Below, one piece after another: positions 54,258 through 62,741 of a stretch of DNA of 64,000 bases. Numbering within the stretch: position 1 is the stretch's first letter; every line of letters starts with the position of its first letter. The translations under genes were made by a program, and so were the position numbers. The notes below the pieces were generated by a model, which saw only the letters and a list, made by a program, of their open reading frames with translations, did not search any database and was not told the origin of the DNA. This DNA comes from JANXSD01 sp038206385. Its GTDB lineage: Bacteria; Bacteroidota; Bacteroidia; AKYH767-A; OLB10. The stretch lies in contig JBBRAW010000004.1 of the NCBI GenBank assembly GCA_038206385.1, forward strand, positions 10,145 through 74,144, written 5' to 3'.

Positions 54258-57146
54258 ATGTCGCATAATAAATTCTCCGGCCGACACATCGGTCCAGATG
54301 CTCACGAAACTGCTGAAATGCTGAAGGTTATCGGAGTAACATCTATTGATCAACTAATAAGCGAAACTATTCCTTCCGATATTCGGCTGAAGGAGGATCT
54401 TGACCTTCCAGCGGCAATGGATGAGGCTAGTTATCTCCGTGAACTGAGAAGTATTGCCGCTCAAAATAAAATATACCGCTCTTACATTGGACTTGGTTAT
54501 AGCAATACAATCACTCCAGGTGTTATTCAACGTAATGTTCTTGAAAACCCAGGTTGGTACACAGCATACACTCCTTATCAAGCTGAAATTGCTCAAGGAA
54601 GGATGGAAGCACTCTTAAATTTTCAAACGATGGTTTGCGATTTAACGGGGATGGAATTGGCGAACGCTTCTCTATTAGATGAAGGCACCGCAGCTGCTGA
54701 AGGGATGACGATGTTGTTTCATTCGCGTAGCAAAGAATCTCAAAAAAATAATGCAGTTAAATTTTTTGTTGCTAATAATTGCTATCCTCAAACTATCGAT
54801 ATTCTTCGTACACGATCAGCACCGTTAGGAATAGAATTAGTTATCGGCGACTCTTTATCTTTTGCTGCAGATAAATCTTTCTTCGGAATTATTTTGCAAT
54901 ATCCAAGTATGGATGGTGAGATTACCGATTATAAAAAGTTAACAGCTAATTGTCATGCACATGATATTCGTATTGTTGTTGCAACCGATATTATGTCGTT
55001 GGTTTTATTAACACCTCCTGGCGAATGGGGTGCCGATGTTGTTGTTGGGAATTCACAACGATTTGGTGTTTCGTTAGGATATGGTGGTCCACATGCAGCT
55101 TTTTTTGCTACACGTGAATTATACAAGCGTGACATACCTGGAAGAATTATTGGTGTGAGTGTTGATGCCGCTGGTAAAACTGCTTTGAGGATGGCATTGC
55201 AAACACGTGAGCAACATATTAAACGTGATAAGGCTACTTCAAATATTTGTACTGCTCAAGTTTTACTTGCTGTGATGGCATCGATGTATGTAGTGTATCA
55301 CGGTCCTGAAGGTGTGAAAGCGATTGCGGAAACTATTCACTTGCGTGCTACAACTCTTGCTGAAGGATTGCGAAAGTTGGATTATAAAATTGTGTATGAT
55401 AATTTCTTTGATACCATTAAAGTTTTCGCTGGAAGTAAACAAGATGCGATTCATGCTGCTGCAGATAAAGCTGCGATAAATTTTCGCTACACAAAAGATG
55501 GTCATATTGTAATTGCATTAGATGAAACTACCTTGCATGATGATGTTACAGAAATCATTCAAATTTTTGCTCAAGCTGGTGGATTGACTTACAAAAGAAA
55601 TGGAATTGATTTAGCAATAAAACCTGTTATCAATGATCAATTAAGCCTTGCTCGTAAAACAGCATTTTTTACACATCCTGTTTTTAATGAACATCATAGC
55701 GAAACAGAAATGTTACGTTATATAAAAAAATTAGAGAACCGTGATTTGTCATTGAATCATTCGATGATTGCTTTAGGTTCGTGTACCATGAAATTAAATG
55801 CAACCTCCGAAATGATGCCGTTAAGTTGGCCATTATGGAGCAGCATCCATCCTTTTGCTCCCGTAGAACAAACAAAAGGCTATCAACAAATTATTCGTGA
55901 GTTGGAAGGATATTTATGTTTGATAACTGGATTCGATGCGGTTTCTCTTCAACCGAATTCAGGTGCGCAAGGTGAATATGCAGGCTTAATGGCAATACAT
56001 GGTTATCTACATTCAAAAGGACAATCACATCGTAATGTTGTATTGATTCCTCAATCGGCACACGGAACAAATCCAGCAAGCGCTGTTATGGCAGGATGGA
56101 ATGTTGTTGTTGTAAAATGTGATGACAATGGAAACGTTGATATCAATGATCTTCGTGAGAAGGCTGAAAAAAATAAAGATGTTCTTGCCGCAGTAATGGT
56201 TACCTATCCAAGTACACATGGAGTGTTTGAAGAAGGTATTCGTGAGCTCACAAAAATAATTCATGAAAACGGCGGCCAAGTTTATATGGATGGCGCTAAT
56301 ATGAATGCGCAGGTTGGATTAACTAGTCCAGGAATGATTGGAGCTGATGTTTGTCACCTTAACTTACATAAAACTTTTGCTATTCCTCATGGCGGTGGTG
56401 GACCAGGAATGGGACCCATTGGTGTTGCTGCTCACTTAGCACCTTTTCTTTCGAACCATGCAATTATTAGTTTAGGAAAAGAGCGTAAGGGAACAGCAGT
56501 AAGTGCTGCTCCTTGGGGTAGTGCTAGTATTTTATTAATCAGCTACGGTTATATTCGAATGCTCGGAAAAGAAGGTGTGAAGTCATCAACGATGTATGCA
56601 ATTTTAAATGCGAATTATATGATGGCACGTTTAGAAGGACATTATCCAATTTTATACAAAGGAAAAAATGGACATGTTGCGCATGAAATGATTTTAGATT
56701 GTAGAGCATTTAAACAAACAGCAGGAATTGAAGTTACAGATATTGCAAAACGATTAATGGATTATGGATACCATGCACCTACAGTAGCATTTCCTGTTGC
56801 TGGAACATTAATGGTAGAGCCAACAGAAAGTGAGTCGTTGCATGAACTAGATCGCTTTGTGGATGCGATGATTGCAATACGTGAAGAGATTCGCGCTATT
56901 GAAGAAGGCAAAGCAGATCGTTTGGATAATGTATTGGTGAATGCTCCACATACAGCAGCAGAAGTTACTGCTGATGAATGGCATCATCCATATAGCAGAA
57001 AAAATGCTGCGTATCCTGCTGCATGGGTTGCTGAAAATAAATTCTGGCCATTTGTTAAGCGTGTAGATAATGCTTTTGGTGATCGTAATTTAATTTGTAC
57101 GTGCCCTGATATGAGCGCTTATGAAGAAGAAGTTAATCATGTATAA
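54258..57146 (+). CDS. gcvP: glycine dehydrogenase (decarboxylating), P-protein
   Basis: A 962-residue single-chain P-protein of the glycine cleavage system. It decarboxylates glycine with PLP and passes the aminomethyl group to lipoylated H-protein. The N-terminal half (to ~430) has FSGRHIGPDAHETAEML and YIGLGYSNTITPGVIQRNVLENPGWYTAYTPYQAEIAQGR; the C-terminal half has the PLP-binding lysine in HLNLHKTFAIPHGGGGPGMGP. The length is normal for the fused form used by most bacteria outside Firmicutes. It is a single transcription unit, ending in a hairpin at 57194. Confidence 0.97.
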   Translation: MSHNKFSGRHIGPDAHETAEMLKVIGVTSIDQLISETIPSDIRLKEDLDLPAAMDEASYLRELRSIAAQNKIYRSYIGLGYSNTITPGVIQRNVLENPGWYTAYTPYQAEIAQGRMEALLNFQTMVCDLTGMELANASLLDEGTAAAEGMTMLFHSRSKESQKNNAVKFFVANNCYPQTIDILRTRSAPLGIELVIGDSLSFAADKSFFGIILQYPSMDGEITDYKKLTANCHAHDIRIVVATDIMSLVLLTPPGEWGADVVVGNSQRFGVSLGYGGPHAAFFATRELYKRDIPGRIIGVSVDAAGKTALRMALQTREQHIKRDKATSNICTAQVLLAVMASMYVVYHGPEGVKAIAETIHLRATTLAEGLRKLDYKIVYDNFFDTIKVFAGSKQDAIHAAADKAAINFRYTKDGHIVIALDETTLHDDVTEIIQIFAQAGGLTYKRNGIDLAIKPVINDQLSLARKTAFFTHPVFNEHHSETEMLRYIKKLENRDLSLNHSMIALGSCTMKLNATSEMMPLSWPLWSSIHPFAPVEQTKGYQQIIRELEGYLCLITGFDAVSLQPNSGAQGEYAGLMAIHGYLHSKGQSHRNVVLIPQSAHGTNPASAVMAGWNVVVVKCDDNGNVDINDLREKAEKNKDVLAAVMVTYPSTHGVFEEGIRELTKIIHENGGQVYMDGANMNAQVGLTSPGMIGADVCHLNLHKTFAIPHGGGGPGMGPIGVAAHLAPFLSNHAIISLGKERKGTAVSAAPWGSASILLISYGYIRMLGKEGVKSSTMYAILNANYMMARLEGHYPILYKGKNGHVAHEMILDCRAFKQTAGIEVTDIAKRLMDYGYHAPTVAFPVAGTLMVEPTESESLHELDRFVDAMIAIREEIRAIEEGKADRLDNVLVNAPHTAAEVTADEWHHPYSRKNAAYPAAWVAENKFWPFVKRVDNAFGDRNLICTCPDMSAYEEEVNHV

Positions 57147-57193
57147 TTTTTTTGCAACGCAAATTATTTGTTTGAAAAAATTACCGATTTGAT

Positions 57194-57238
57194 AATTTGA
57201 ATACTGATTTATTTATCACATAAATTAGTATTCAAATT
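57194..57238. terminator. 19-bp hairpin downstream of gcvP, probable terminator
   Basis: AATTTGAATACTGATTTAT (57194-57212) and its complement (57220-57238) form a 19-bp stem with one G-U pair and a 7-nt loop. A T-rich tail (TAATTTTACC) follows, so it is a likely terminator, though the T-run is broken. It lies 47 nt after the gcvP stop. Confidence 0.75.
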
Positions 57239-57262
57239 TAATTTTACCTGTAAAAATTTACT

Positions 57263-57847
57263 TTGAATTATTTAGCACATTTATATCTTAGCGGAAATAA
57301 TCCTAACATCATGATTGGTAATTTTATTGCTGATCATATAAAAGGAAATCATTTTTCAAATTACAATGAAGGAATAATAAAAGGAATAAAGTTGCATCGT
57401 TTGATTGACGCATTTACCGATTCGCATCCTGTTGTTGAAGAAAGCAAAAAAAGATTACGCCCTCATTTTCATAAATACGCTCCGGTAATTGTTGATATTT
57501 TTTATGATCATTTTCTTGCAAAGAACTGGAATGTTTATCATGAACAGCCTCTTGAAGAATATGTGAACGATGTTTATTCACTGATGAAAAATAATTTAAC
57601 CATCCTTCCTGACAAAACTAAAAATATGCTTCCCCACATGATTCAACACGACTGGTTGTTAGGCTATGGACAACTTGAAGGAATCAACAGAGTACTGACA
57701 GGAATGTCTCGCAGAGCAAAATTTGAATCTAAAATGGAGGAAGCGGCTGCATTTCTTGAAAAAGATTATTTTCTTTATGAAAAAGAATTTCAAGAATTTT
57801 TTCCGCAATTAAAAAAATTCAGCAGCGAAACAATAAAAATTTTATAG
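57263..57847 (+). CDS. acyl carrier protein phosphodiesterase-like (AcpH/DUF479)
   Basis: A 194-residue protein starting at TTG (57263): NYLAHLYLSGNNPNIMIGNFIADHIKGN is the family's N-terminal signature, so the TTG is the true start. Then KLHRLIDAFTDSHPVVEESKKRLRP and IVDIFYDHFLAKNW supply the Asp/His residues of the metal site. AcpH removes the phosphopantetheine arm from acyl carrier protein, although many family members are uncharacterised. It lies after the gcvP terminator and is convergent with sdhB, with a 4-nt gap. Confidence 0.82.
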   Translation: MNYLAHLYLSGNNPNIMIGNFIADHIKGNHFSNYNEGIIKGIKLHRLIDAFTDSHPVVEESKKRLRPHFHKYAPVIVDIFYDHFLAKNWNVYHEQPLEEYVNDVYSLMKNNLTILPDKTKNMLPHMIQHDWLLGYGQLEGINRVLTGMSRRAKFESKMEEAAAFLEKDYFLYEKEFQEFFPQLKKFSSETIKIL

Positions 57848-57851
57848 CAAA

Positions 57852-58592
57852 TTAGAAAAACTTTGCCGCAAGAAGCTCCCTGTTCATACGTGCGATATTT
57901 TCAACCGAAATTAATTTGGGACATTCCGCCTCGCAAGCATACGTATTGGTACAATTCCCAAAACCTTCTTCATCCATTTGAGCAACCATTTTCAAAACAC
58001 GCTCCTTTCGTTCTACTTTTCCTTGCGGTAATAAAGCAAGCTGTGAAACTTTTGCAGAAACAAATAACATTGCCGAAGAATTTTTACAAGCTGCAACACA
58101 TGCTCCGCATCCTATACATGCTGCTGCAGTGAATGCATCATCAGCATCATTCTTAGGAATAGGAATGTTGTTTGCATCCTGTGCATTGCCGGTATTCACT
58201 GAAATAAATCCTCCGGCTGCAATAATTCTGTCAAAAGCAGTTCGGTCAACAACCAAATCTTTAATCACGGGAAAAGAAGCTGCACGCCAGGGTTCAACTA
58301 CAATTGTATCACCATCACTAAAAGAACGCATGTGTAATTGACAAGTTGTAACTCCTCGCAAAGGTCCATGCGGACGACCGTTAATATACATGCTGCACAT
58401 TCCGCAAATTCCTTCGCGGCAATCGTGATCAAATGCTATAGGTTCTTCTCCTTTTGAAATTAATTCTTCATTCAGCACATCAAACATTTCAAGAAAAGAC
58501 ATGTCAGGGGAAATATTTTTCGCCTGGTAGAATTTGAATTCGCCTTTTGCATCTTTGTTTTTTTGACGCCAGATTTTGAGAGTGAGGTTCAT
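57852..58592 (-). CDS. sdhB: succinate dehydrogenase/fumarate reductase iron-sulfur subunit
   Basis: A 246-residue subunit carrying three iron-sulfur clusters that pass electrons from SdhA to the quinone pocket. Cysteine sets are visible: CREGICGMC with the later CQLHM (2Fe-2S), CIGCGACVAAC (4Fe-4S), and CTNTYACEAEC with the preceding cluster (3Fe-4S region). The length fits the Bacteroidota-type enzyme. It is the last gene of the sdhC-sdhA-sdhB operon, but is separated from sdhA by a HepT/MntA pair; the gap from the HepT gene is only 10 nt. Confidence 0.96.
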   Translation of the reverse strand: MNLTLKIWRQKNKDAKGEFKFYQAKNISPDMSFLEMFDVLNEELISKGEEPIAFDHDCREGICGMCSMYINGRPHGPLRGVTTCQLHMRSFSDGDTIVVEPWRAASFPVIKDLVVDRTAFDRIIAAGGFISVNTGNAQDANNIPIPKNDADDAFTAAACIGCGACVAACKNSSAMLFVSAKVSQLALLPQGKVERKERVLKMVAQMDEEGFGNCTNTYACEAECPKLISVENIARMNRELLAAKFF

Positions 58593-58602
58593 GTTTTGTA
58601 AA

Positions 58603-58935
58603 TCAAACTAATTTTTCCAGAAATATTTTCAGCCCGCTAAGTTGGTTTCTAATAATTTCATAAGTTAAATCAACATCAAGAGATTTGTATTCGTGAGCAA
58701 TTTTATTTCGAAAACCGCGGATACGAAACCAATCAATATCCGTGTGATTGTCTTTGAAATCCTCTGACAACCGGTTGGCAAGTTCACCTATTTGTAAAAT
58801 GTTTAAATATACAGCATCAATACTCTTAGCATCTTTTCGGAATTCTGCGAGCGACATATTAAAAGTAAATGATTCTATTTTTTCAATCATTTCGATCATA
58901 TCTTTAATGATGAGCAAATCATTCCGCTCAGACAT
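58603..58935 (-). CDS. HepT-like HEPN toxin (DUF86 type)
   Basis: A 110-residue HepT-family protein. The active-site motif R-x4-H-x-Y is present as RNKIAHEY (R76, H81, Y83), after the helix INILQIGELANRLSE typical of the family. In characterised HepT/MntA modules this is an RNase toxin whose tyrosine is AMPylated by the partner. The gene starts 8 nt inside the 3' end of the MntA-like gene and stops 10 nt before sdhB. It therefore shares the sdh transcript. The catalytic residues are intact, so it looks functional, not decayed. Expression would be controlled by the partner and by the operon's promoter. Confidence 0.9.
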   Translation of the reverse strand: MSERNDLLIIKDMIEMIEKIESFTFNMSLAEFRKDAKSIDAVYLNILQIGELANRLSEDFKDNHTDIDWFRIRGFRNKIAHEYKSLDVDLTYEIIRNQLSGLKIFLEKLV

Positions 58936-59221
58936 AAACTATATTTTTTTTTATAAAGGTCCAATAATGCGGTTTAATCTGCCTTGTGGTGCTAAGATCA
59001 ACTTTCTTGTTCAACATTTTTTCCAATTCATCACCAAGGTCAATAATATACCAGCCGATTTTTGGATCCACATTTATTAAAATATCAACATCACTTTTTT
59101 CTGTAAAATCATTTCTGGTGTATGATCCGAATATTCCGATTTCACTTACACCGTATTTTTCATGTAAATATTGCTTATTAGATTTAAGCGTGCTGATTAT
59201 TTTTTCTAACTCTTTAGTCAT
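58928..59221 (-). CDS. MntA-like minimal nucleotidyltransferase antitoxin
   Basis: A 97-residue minimal nucleotidyltransferase. The GS-x10-DxD active-site motif is intact (G32 S33 in GIFGSYTR, D44-V-D46 in KSDVDIL). In HepT/MntA systems this enzyme transfers AMP to the toxin's tyrosine and silences it; here it lies directly before the HepT-like gene. Its ATG overlaps the stop of sdhA by 1 nt (TAATG), so its translation is probably coupled to that of sdhA. The unusual host operon is the notable point; the module itself is of a known type. Confidence 0.9.
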   Translation of the reverse strand: MTKELEKIISTLKSNKQYLHEKYGVSEIGIFGSYTRNDFTEKSDVDILINVDPKIGWYIIDLGDELEKMLNKKVDLSTTRQIKPHYWTFIKKNIVYV

Positions 59222-61200
59222 TATTTATAACTCCTTTGTGCAATCTTTATATTCTCAAATTTCAATTCTTCTTTATGCAATTCCCAATTATTATTTCCTT
59301 TATTTTCCCATGCTGCAACATACGCAAAGTTTTCATCATCGCGTTTTGCTTCACCTTCTTCAGTCTGAAATTCTTCGCGGAAGTGTCCTCCGCAGCTTTC
59401 GTTTCTGTTTAATCCGTCCATGCACATGAGTTCTCCGAGTTCAAGGAAATCTGCAACACGACCGGCTTTCTCTAATTCAGGATTAAATTCATTTTGATTT
59501 CCCGGAATGCGAACATCTTTCCAGAAATCAACACGCAGTGATTTTATTTCTTCAATTGCTTCTTTCAAACCTTTTTCGCTGCGTGCCATTCCGCATTTGT
59601 CCCACATTATTTTTCCAAGACGTTTGTGAAAATGGTCAACTGATTTTGTTCCTTTTATATTCATCAGTTTATCCAGCGTATCCTTAACATTTTTTTCTGC
59701 TGCGGCAAATGCTTCGTGATCAGTAGGAATTTCTTTTGTGCGGATTTCATTGGAGAGATACGCACCGATTGTATAAGGAATAACAAAATATCCGTCTGCC
59801 AATCCCTGCATCAAAGCGGAAGCCCCCAAACGATTCGCACCGTGATCTGAAAAATTTGCTTCGCCTAAACAATATAGCCCGGGCACGTTAGTCATCAGGT
59901 TATAATCAACCCACAATCCTCCCATTGTATAATGCACAGCCGGATAAATGCGCATCGGGATTTGATATGGATCTTCACCTGTGATTTGCTTATACATGTC
60001 AAACAGGTTTCCGTATTTTTCTTTTACAACTTCTTTTCCAAGAGAAATTATTTCCGCTTCCGATGGATTGTGAATATTTTTTTTATTTGCTTCAACCGTC
60101 CCATAACGTTTCATGCTGAAAGTGAAATCCAAATAGACAGCCATCTTACTTGCACCTACACCATAACCTGCATCGCACCTTTCTTTTGCAGCACGCGAAG
60201 CCACATCACGCGGAACTAAATTTCCGAAAGCAGGATAACGTCTTTCTAAATAATAATCTCTTTCATCTTCAGAAATTTCATTTGGTTTTCTTGTATCATC
60301 CTTTTTCTTAGGCACCCAGATTCTTCCGTCATTTCGCAAAGATTCACTCATCAAGGTAAGCTTGCTTTGATGATCACCACTCACAGGTATGCAGGTAGGA
60401 TGAATTTGTGTATAACACGGATTTCCAAAATAAGCTCCTCTTTTATGCGCCTTCCATGCCGCGGTAACATTACATCCCATTGCGTTAGTGGAAAGATAAA
60501 ATACATTTCCATAACCGCCTGTGCACAATAAAACTGCATGACCAAAATGCCTTTCTAATTTTCCGTTGATAAGATCACGTGCAATAATGCCTCTGCATTT
60601 GTCATCAATATTTACAACATCCAGCATTTCATGACGCGCATACATTTTTACCGAACCCATTCCTATTTGTCTTTCCAGAGAGCTGTATGCTCCAAGTAAA
60701 AGCTGCTGACCTGTTTGTCCTGCTGCATAAAAAGTTCTTTGCACTTGCGTTCCACCGAAAGAACGGTTGCTTAATAAACCACCATATTCACGTGCAAAGG
60801 GAACACCTTGTGCAACACACTGATCAATAATATTTGCACTTACTTCAGCAAGACGATAAACATTTCCTTCACGCGCACGGTAATCACCTCCTTTAATTGT
60901 ATCATAAAACAAACGGTAAGTGGAGTCACCATCATTCTGATAATTTTTGGCAGCATTGATTCCACCTTGTGCTGCAATTGAATGTGCACGTCTTGGTGAA
61001 TCCTGGAAACAAAAACATTTTACTTTATAACCAAGCTCTGCAAGTGAAGATGCTGCAGATGCTCCTGCTAATCCTGAACCGATAATAATTATTTCAAGAC
61101 TTCTTTTGTTGGCAGGGTTAACTAATGGGGTCGTTGATTTATATTTTGTCCACTTTGTTTCGAGTGGTCCGTCAGGGATTTTATTTTCAAGTGAACTCAT
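59221..61200 (-). CDS. sdhA: succinate dehydrogenase/fumarate reductase flavoprotein subunit
   Basis: A 659-residue flavoprotein that oxidises succinate to fumarate with covalently bound FAD. Motifs: FAD-binding IIIGSGLAGASAASSLAELG, the flavin-linking histidine in SPRRAHSIAAQGGINAA, the active-site HPTCIP, and ARGYN/GLYCLGEANFSDHGANRLGASALMQGLADG. The size fits the Bacteroidota form, longer than the Escherichia coli enzyme. It lies 14 nt after a nucleotidyltransferase gene and overlaps the MntA-like gene by 1 nt, so the operon runs sdhC, HEPN, nucleotidyltransferase, sdhA, MntA, HepT, sdhB. Confidence 0.97.
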   Translation of the reverse strand: MSSLENKIPDGPLETKWTKYKSTTPLVNPANKRSLEIIIIGSGLAGASAASSLAELGYKVKCFCFQDSPRRAHSIAAQGGINAAKNYQNDGDSTYRLFYDTIKGGDYRAREGNVYRLAEVSANIIDQCVAQGVPFAREYGGLLSNRSFGGTQVQRTFYAAGQTGQQLLLGAYSSLERQIGMGSVKMYARHEMLDVVNIDDKCRGIIARDLINGKLERHFGHAVLLCTGGYGNVFYLSTNAMGCNVTAAWKAHKRGAYFGNPCYTQIHPTCIPVSGDHQSKLTLMSESLRNDGRIWVPKKKDDTRKPNEISEDERDYYLERRYPAFGNLVPRDVASRAAKERCDAGYGVGASKMAVYLDFTFSMKRYGTVEANKKNIHNPSEAEIISLGKEVVKEKYGNLFDMYKQITGEDPYQIPMRIYPAVHYTMGGLWVDYNLMTNVPGLYCLGEANFSDHGANRLGASALMQGLADGYFVIPYTIGAYLSNEIRTKEIPTDHEAFAAAEKNVKDTLDKLMNIKGTKSVDHFHKRLGKIMWDKCGMARSEKGLKEAIEEIKSLRVDFWKDVRIPGNQNEFNPELEKAGRVADFLELGELMCMDGLNRNESCGGHFREEFQTEEGEAKRDDENFAYVAAWENKGNNNWELHKEELKFENIKIAQRSYK

Positions 61201-61214
61201 AATTTCAAAATGCT

Positions 61215-61535
61215 TTATGCTTTAACTGCGACCCCTTCTTCTTTAATATGTTCAAACAAGGGTAAATAATCATCTTCAATAAATCTTTTTTTAGAAACTC
61301 CGTAAGGTTCAATCCGGGGGTCCACCTCATAAGCAGTTTTCCAGATTAATCCAATATTTTTTTCATTATTGAAATCAATAGAATCAGATAGCAGCAAAAC
61401 ATCAATATCGCTGTCCTGATTCGCCTGGTTTCTTGCATAGCTTCCATAAAGAATAGCTTCATTAATTGTAAGCCCTTTCAATCGCAGTTGCCAAATATAT
61501 TTTTTTATTAATTCAATAATTTCTTTTTGAGCCAT
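61215..61535 (-). CDS. minimal nucleotidyltransferase (MNT) domain protein
   Basis: A 106-residue nucleotidyltransferase with GS-x10-DxD intact (G31 S32 in ILYGSYAR, D43-I-D45 in SDIDVLL). The final ~35 residues (RIEPYGVSKKRF and on) are an additional C-terminal part not found in the MntA at 58928. It starts 28 nt inside the HEPN gene before it and stops 14 nt before sdhA, so both are likely on the sdh transcript. The antitoxin role is inferred from the pairing with a HEPN protein; this subtype is less well characterised than HepT/MntA. Confidence 0.85.
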   Translation of the reverse strand: MAQKEIIELIKKYIWQLRLKGLTINEAILYGSYARNQANQDSDIDVLLLSDSIDFNNEKNIGLIWKTAYEVDPRIEPYGVSKKRFIEDDYLPLFEHIKEEGVAVKA

Positions 61536-61891
61536 TCAATTTTTTCTTTTGTCAAATTAAAATATAAAGTAGTTTTTTGCATACCGGGTCGCTTGTATCC
61601 TTCACCATGGTATCTGCCTTCAAGCTGATAATTATTCATTGCGGTAAAAAAATCTTTAGTTGATTCATCAAGATCAATATTTGCTTTGCCGGATAATGAA
61701 ATAAGACTATGAATATGAGGAGGAGTTTTTTGTAATACTTTAGTCACCGATGCTTTAATCATTTTTTCTAAAGCTAAATGACAGAAGAACAAGCAATGTA
61801 TTTCTCTTTTTTCTTTAAATAATACTTCCGCAATTTCCATATCTTCATTACTTGAAGCAATCCAGTGATTTATTTGCCGCTCAACATTCAT
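61508..61891 (-). CDS. HEPN-domain protein (partner of the 61215 nucleotidyltransferase)
   Basis: A 127-residue HEPN-domain protein of the PF05168 kind: WIASSNEDMEIAEVLF, then HCLFFCHLALEKMIKA, the HIHSL segment and NNYQLEGRYHGEGY. Unlike the HepT at 58603 it shows no R-x4-6-H RNase motif anywhere; the only close R/H pairs are spaced differently (R5-x3-H9, R93-x-H95). It may therefore not be a ribonuclease, or may use other residues. Gene order HEPN then nucleotidyltransferase is opposite to the second module. It begins 8 nt after the sdhC stop. Confidence 0.82.
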   Translation of the reverse strand: MNVERQINHWIASSNEDMEIAEVLFKEKREIHCLFFCHLALEKMIKASVTKVLQKTPPHIHSLISLSGKANIDLDESTKDFFTAMNNYQLEGRYHGEGYKRPGMQKTTLYFNLTKEKIEWLKKKLLN

Positions 61892-61899
61892 TTTTTAAT

Positions 61900-62595
61900 T
61901 CATTTCACCCAATTCATATATATGGATATTGGCATCATGATAAAAACAAAAGGAACAATAATTGAGAAACCAATACCGGCAATTTTAATAACCGGTGTAT
62001 ATGTTTTATGATTTAATCCCAATGACTGAAACGCAGATTGAAATCCATGCATTAAATGATAAGCAAGAGAAATATTTCCTAAAACATAAATTAGCACTAC
62101 CGCAGGATTTTGAAAAACTTCTATCATTTCTGCGTAAAGATTTTCATATTCCTTTCCGTCAATGATCATGGGAGGATGGTCAAGACCGGTGAATCGTGTC
62201 TGCACCCAAAAATGTTTTAGATGAATAACAAGAAAAATTAAAATCAATGTGCCGAGCAAACCCATCCAGCGCGAATACCATTTGCTGTTAGCTGTTCCGT
62301 TGAACTGATCGTATTTTATTGGTCGTGCTTTATTGTTGCTAATGGTAAGAACCAGCGATTGAACTACATGCCAGATGATACCAATAAATAAAACAATTTC
62401 CATAATACGGATAATAATATTTGTGCCCATGAAATGAGATGCAAGATTAAAGGTTGCACCTCCATCATTATAAAAAATTAATGCATTGATGGAGCAGTGA
62501 ACAATGAGAAAAGAAATAAGAAATAAGCCGGTGATGCCCATAGCATATTTTTTTCCAAGAGACGAATTGAGAATATTGGCTGCCATGCTTTCCAT
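61900..62595 (-). CDS. sdhC: succinate dehydrogenase cytochrome b subunit (five-helix SdhC)
   Basis: A 231-residue membrane subunit that anchors SdhAB and binds haem b and quinone. Five hydrophobic segments are visible (MGITGLFLISFLIVHCSINAL, IIIRIMEIVLFIGIIWHVVQSLVLTI, WMGLLGTLILIFLVIHLKHF, AVVLIYVLGNISLAYHLMHGF, IKIAGIGFSIIVPFVFIM), with histidines in HCSIN, WHVVQS, HLKHFW and HLMHGF as probable haem ligands. This is the Bacteroidota/Bacillus type, a single chain replacing SdhC and SdhD. It is the first gene of the operon; in-frame ATGs at 62595 and 62586 are possible starts. A promoter box lies 26 nt upstream. Confidence 0.93.
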   Translation of the reverse strand: MESMAANILNSSLGKKYAMGITGLFLISFLIVHCSINALIFYNDGGATFNLASHFMGTNIIIRIMEIVLFIGIIWHVVQSLVLTISNNKARPIKYDQFNGTANSKWYSRWMGLLGTLILIFLVIHLKHFWVQTRFTGLDHPPMIIDGKEYENLYAEMIEVFQNPAVVLIYVLGNISLAYHLMHGFQSAFQSLGLNHKTYTPVIKIAGIGFSIIVPFVFIMMPISIYMNWVK

Positions 62596-62621
62596 TTTAA
62601 ATGCTTAAAAAATTTAAGGTG

Positions 62622-62629
62622 CAAATTTA
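62622..62629 (-). promoter_or_regulatory. -7 promoter box of the sdh operon
   Basis: TAAATTTG on the minus strand, a perfect TAnnTTTG match, 26 nt before the sdhC ATG. Since the next gaps in the operon are at most 14 nt, it is the likely promoter for sdhC through sdhB, including both HEPN/nucleotidyltransferase pairs. No -33 element is evident. Confidence 0.5.
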
Positions 62630-62681
62630 CATGTTAATGTGTTATTTCAGGGTCAATTTAAAAACTTTCCGAACAGTTTCT

Positions 62682-62689
62682 TAACTTTG
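62682..62689 (+). promoter_or_regulatory. -7 promoter box of the aminopeptidase gene
   Basis: TAACTTTG, perfect TAnnTTTG, 52 nt upstream of the pepP-like ATG at 62742; it is divergent from the sdh promoter 53 bp away. Confidence 0.5.
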
Positions 62690-62703
62690 AACATTCAATT
62701 TTC

Positions 62704-62719
62704 CCGAAGGGATGCCTTC
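62704..62719 (+). promoter_or_regulatory. 6-bp hairpin in the 5' leader of the aminopeptidase gene
   Basis: CGAAGG and CCTTCG, separated by GATG, form a short stem-loop 22 nt before the start codon. It could shape the leader mRNA; no function can be assigned. Confidence 0.4.
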
Positions 62720-62741
62720 GTCATAAACATAAAACAAAAAT

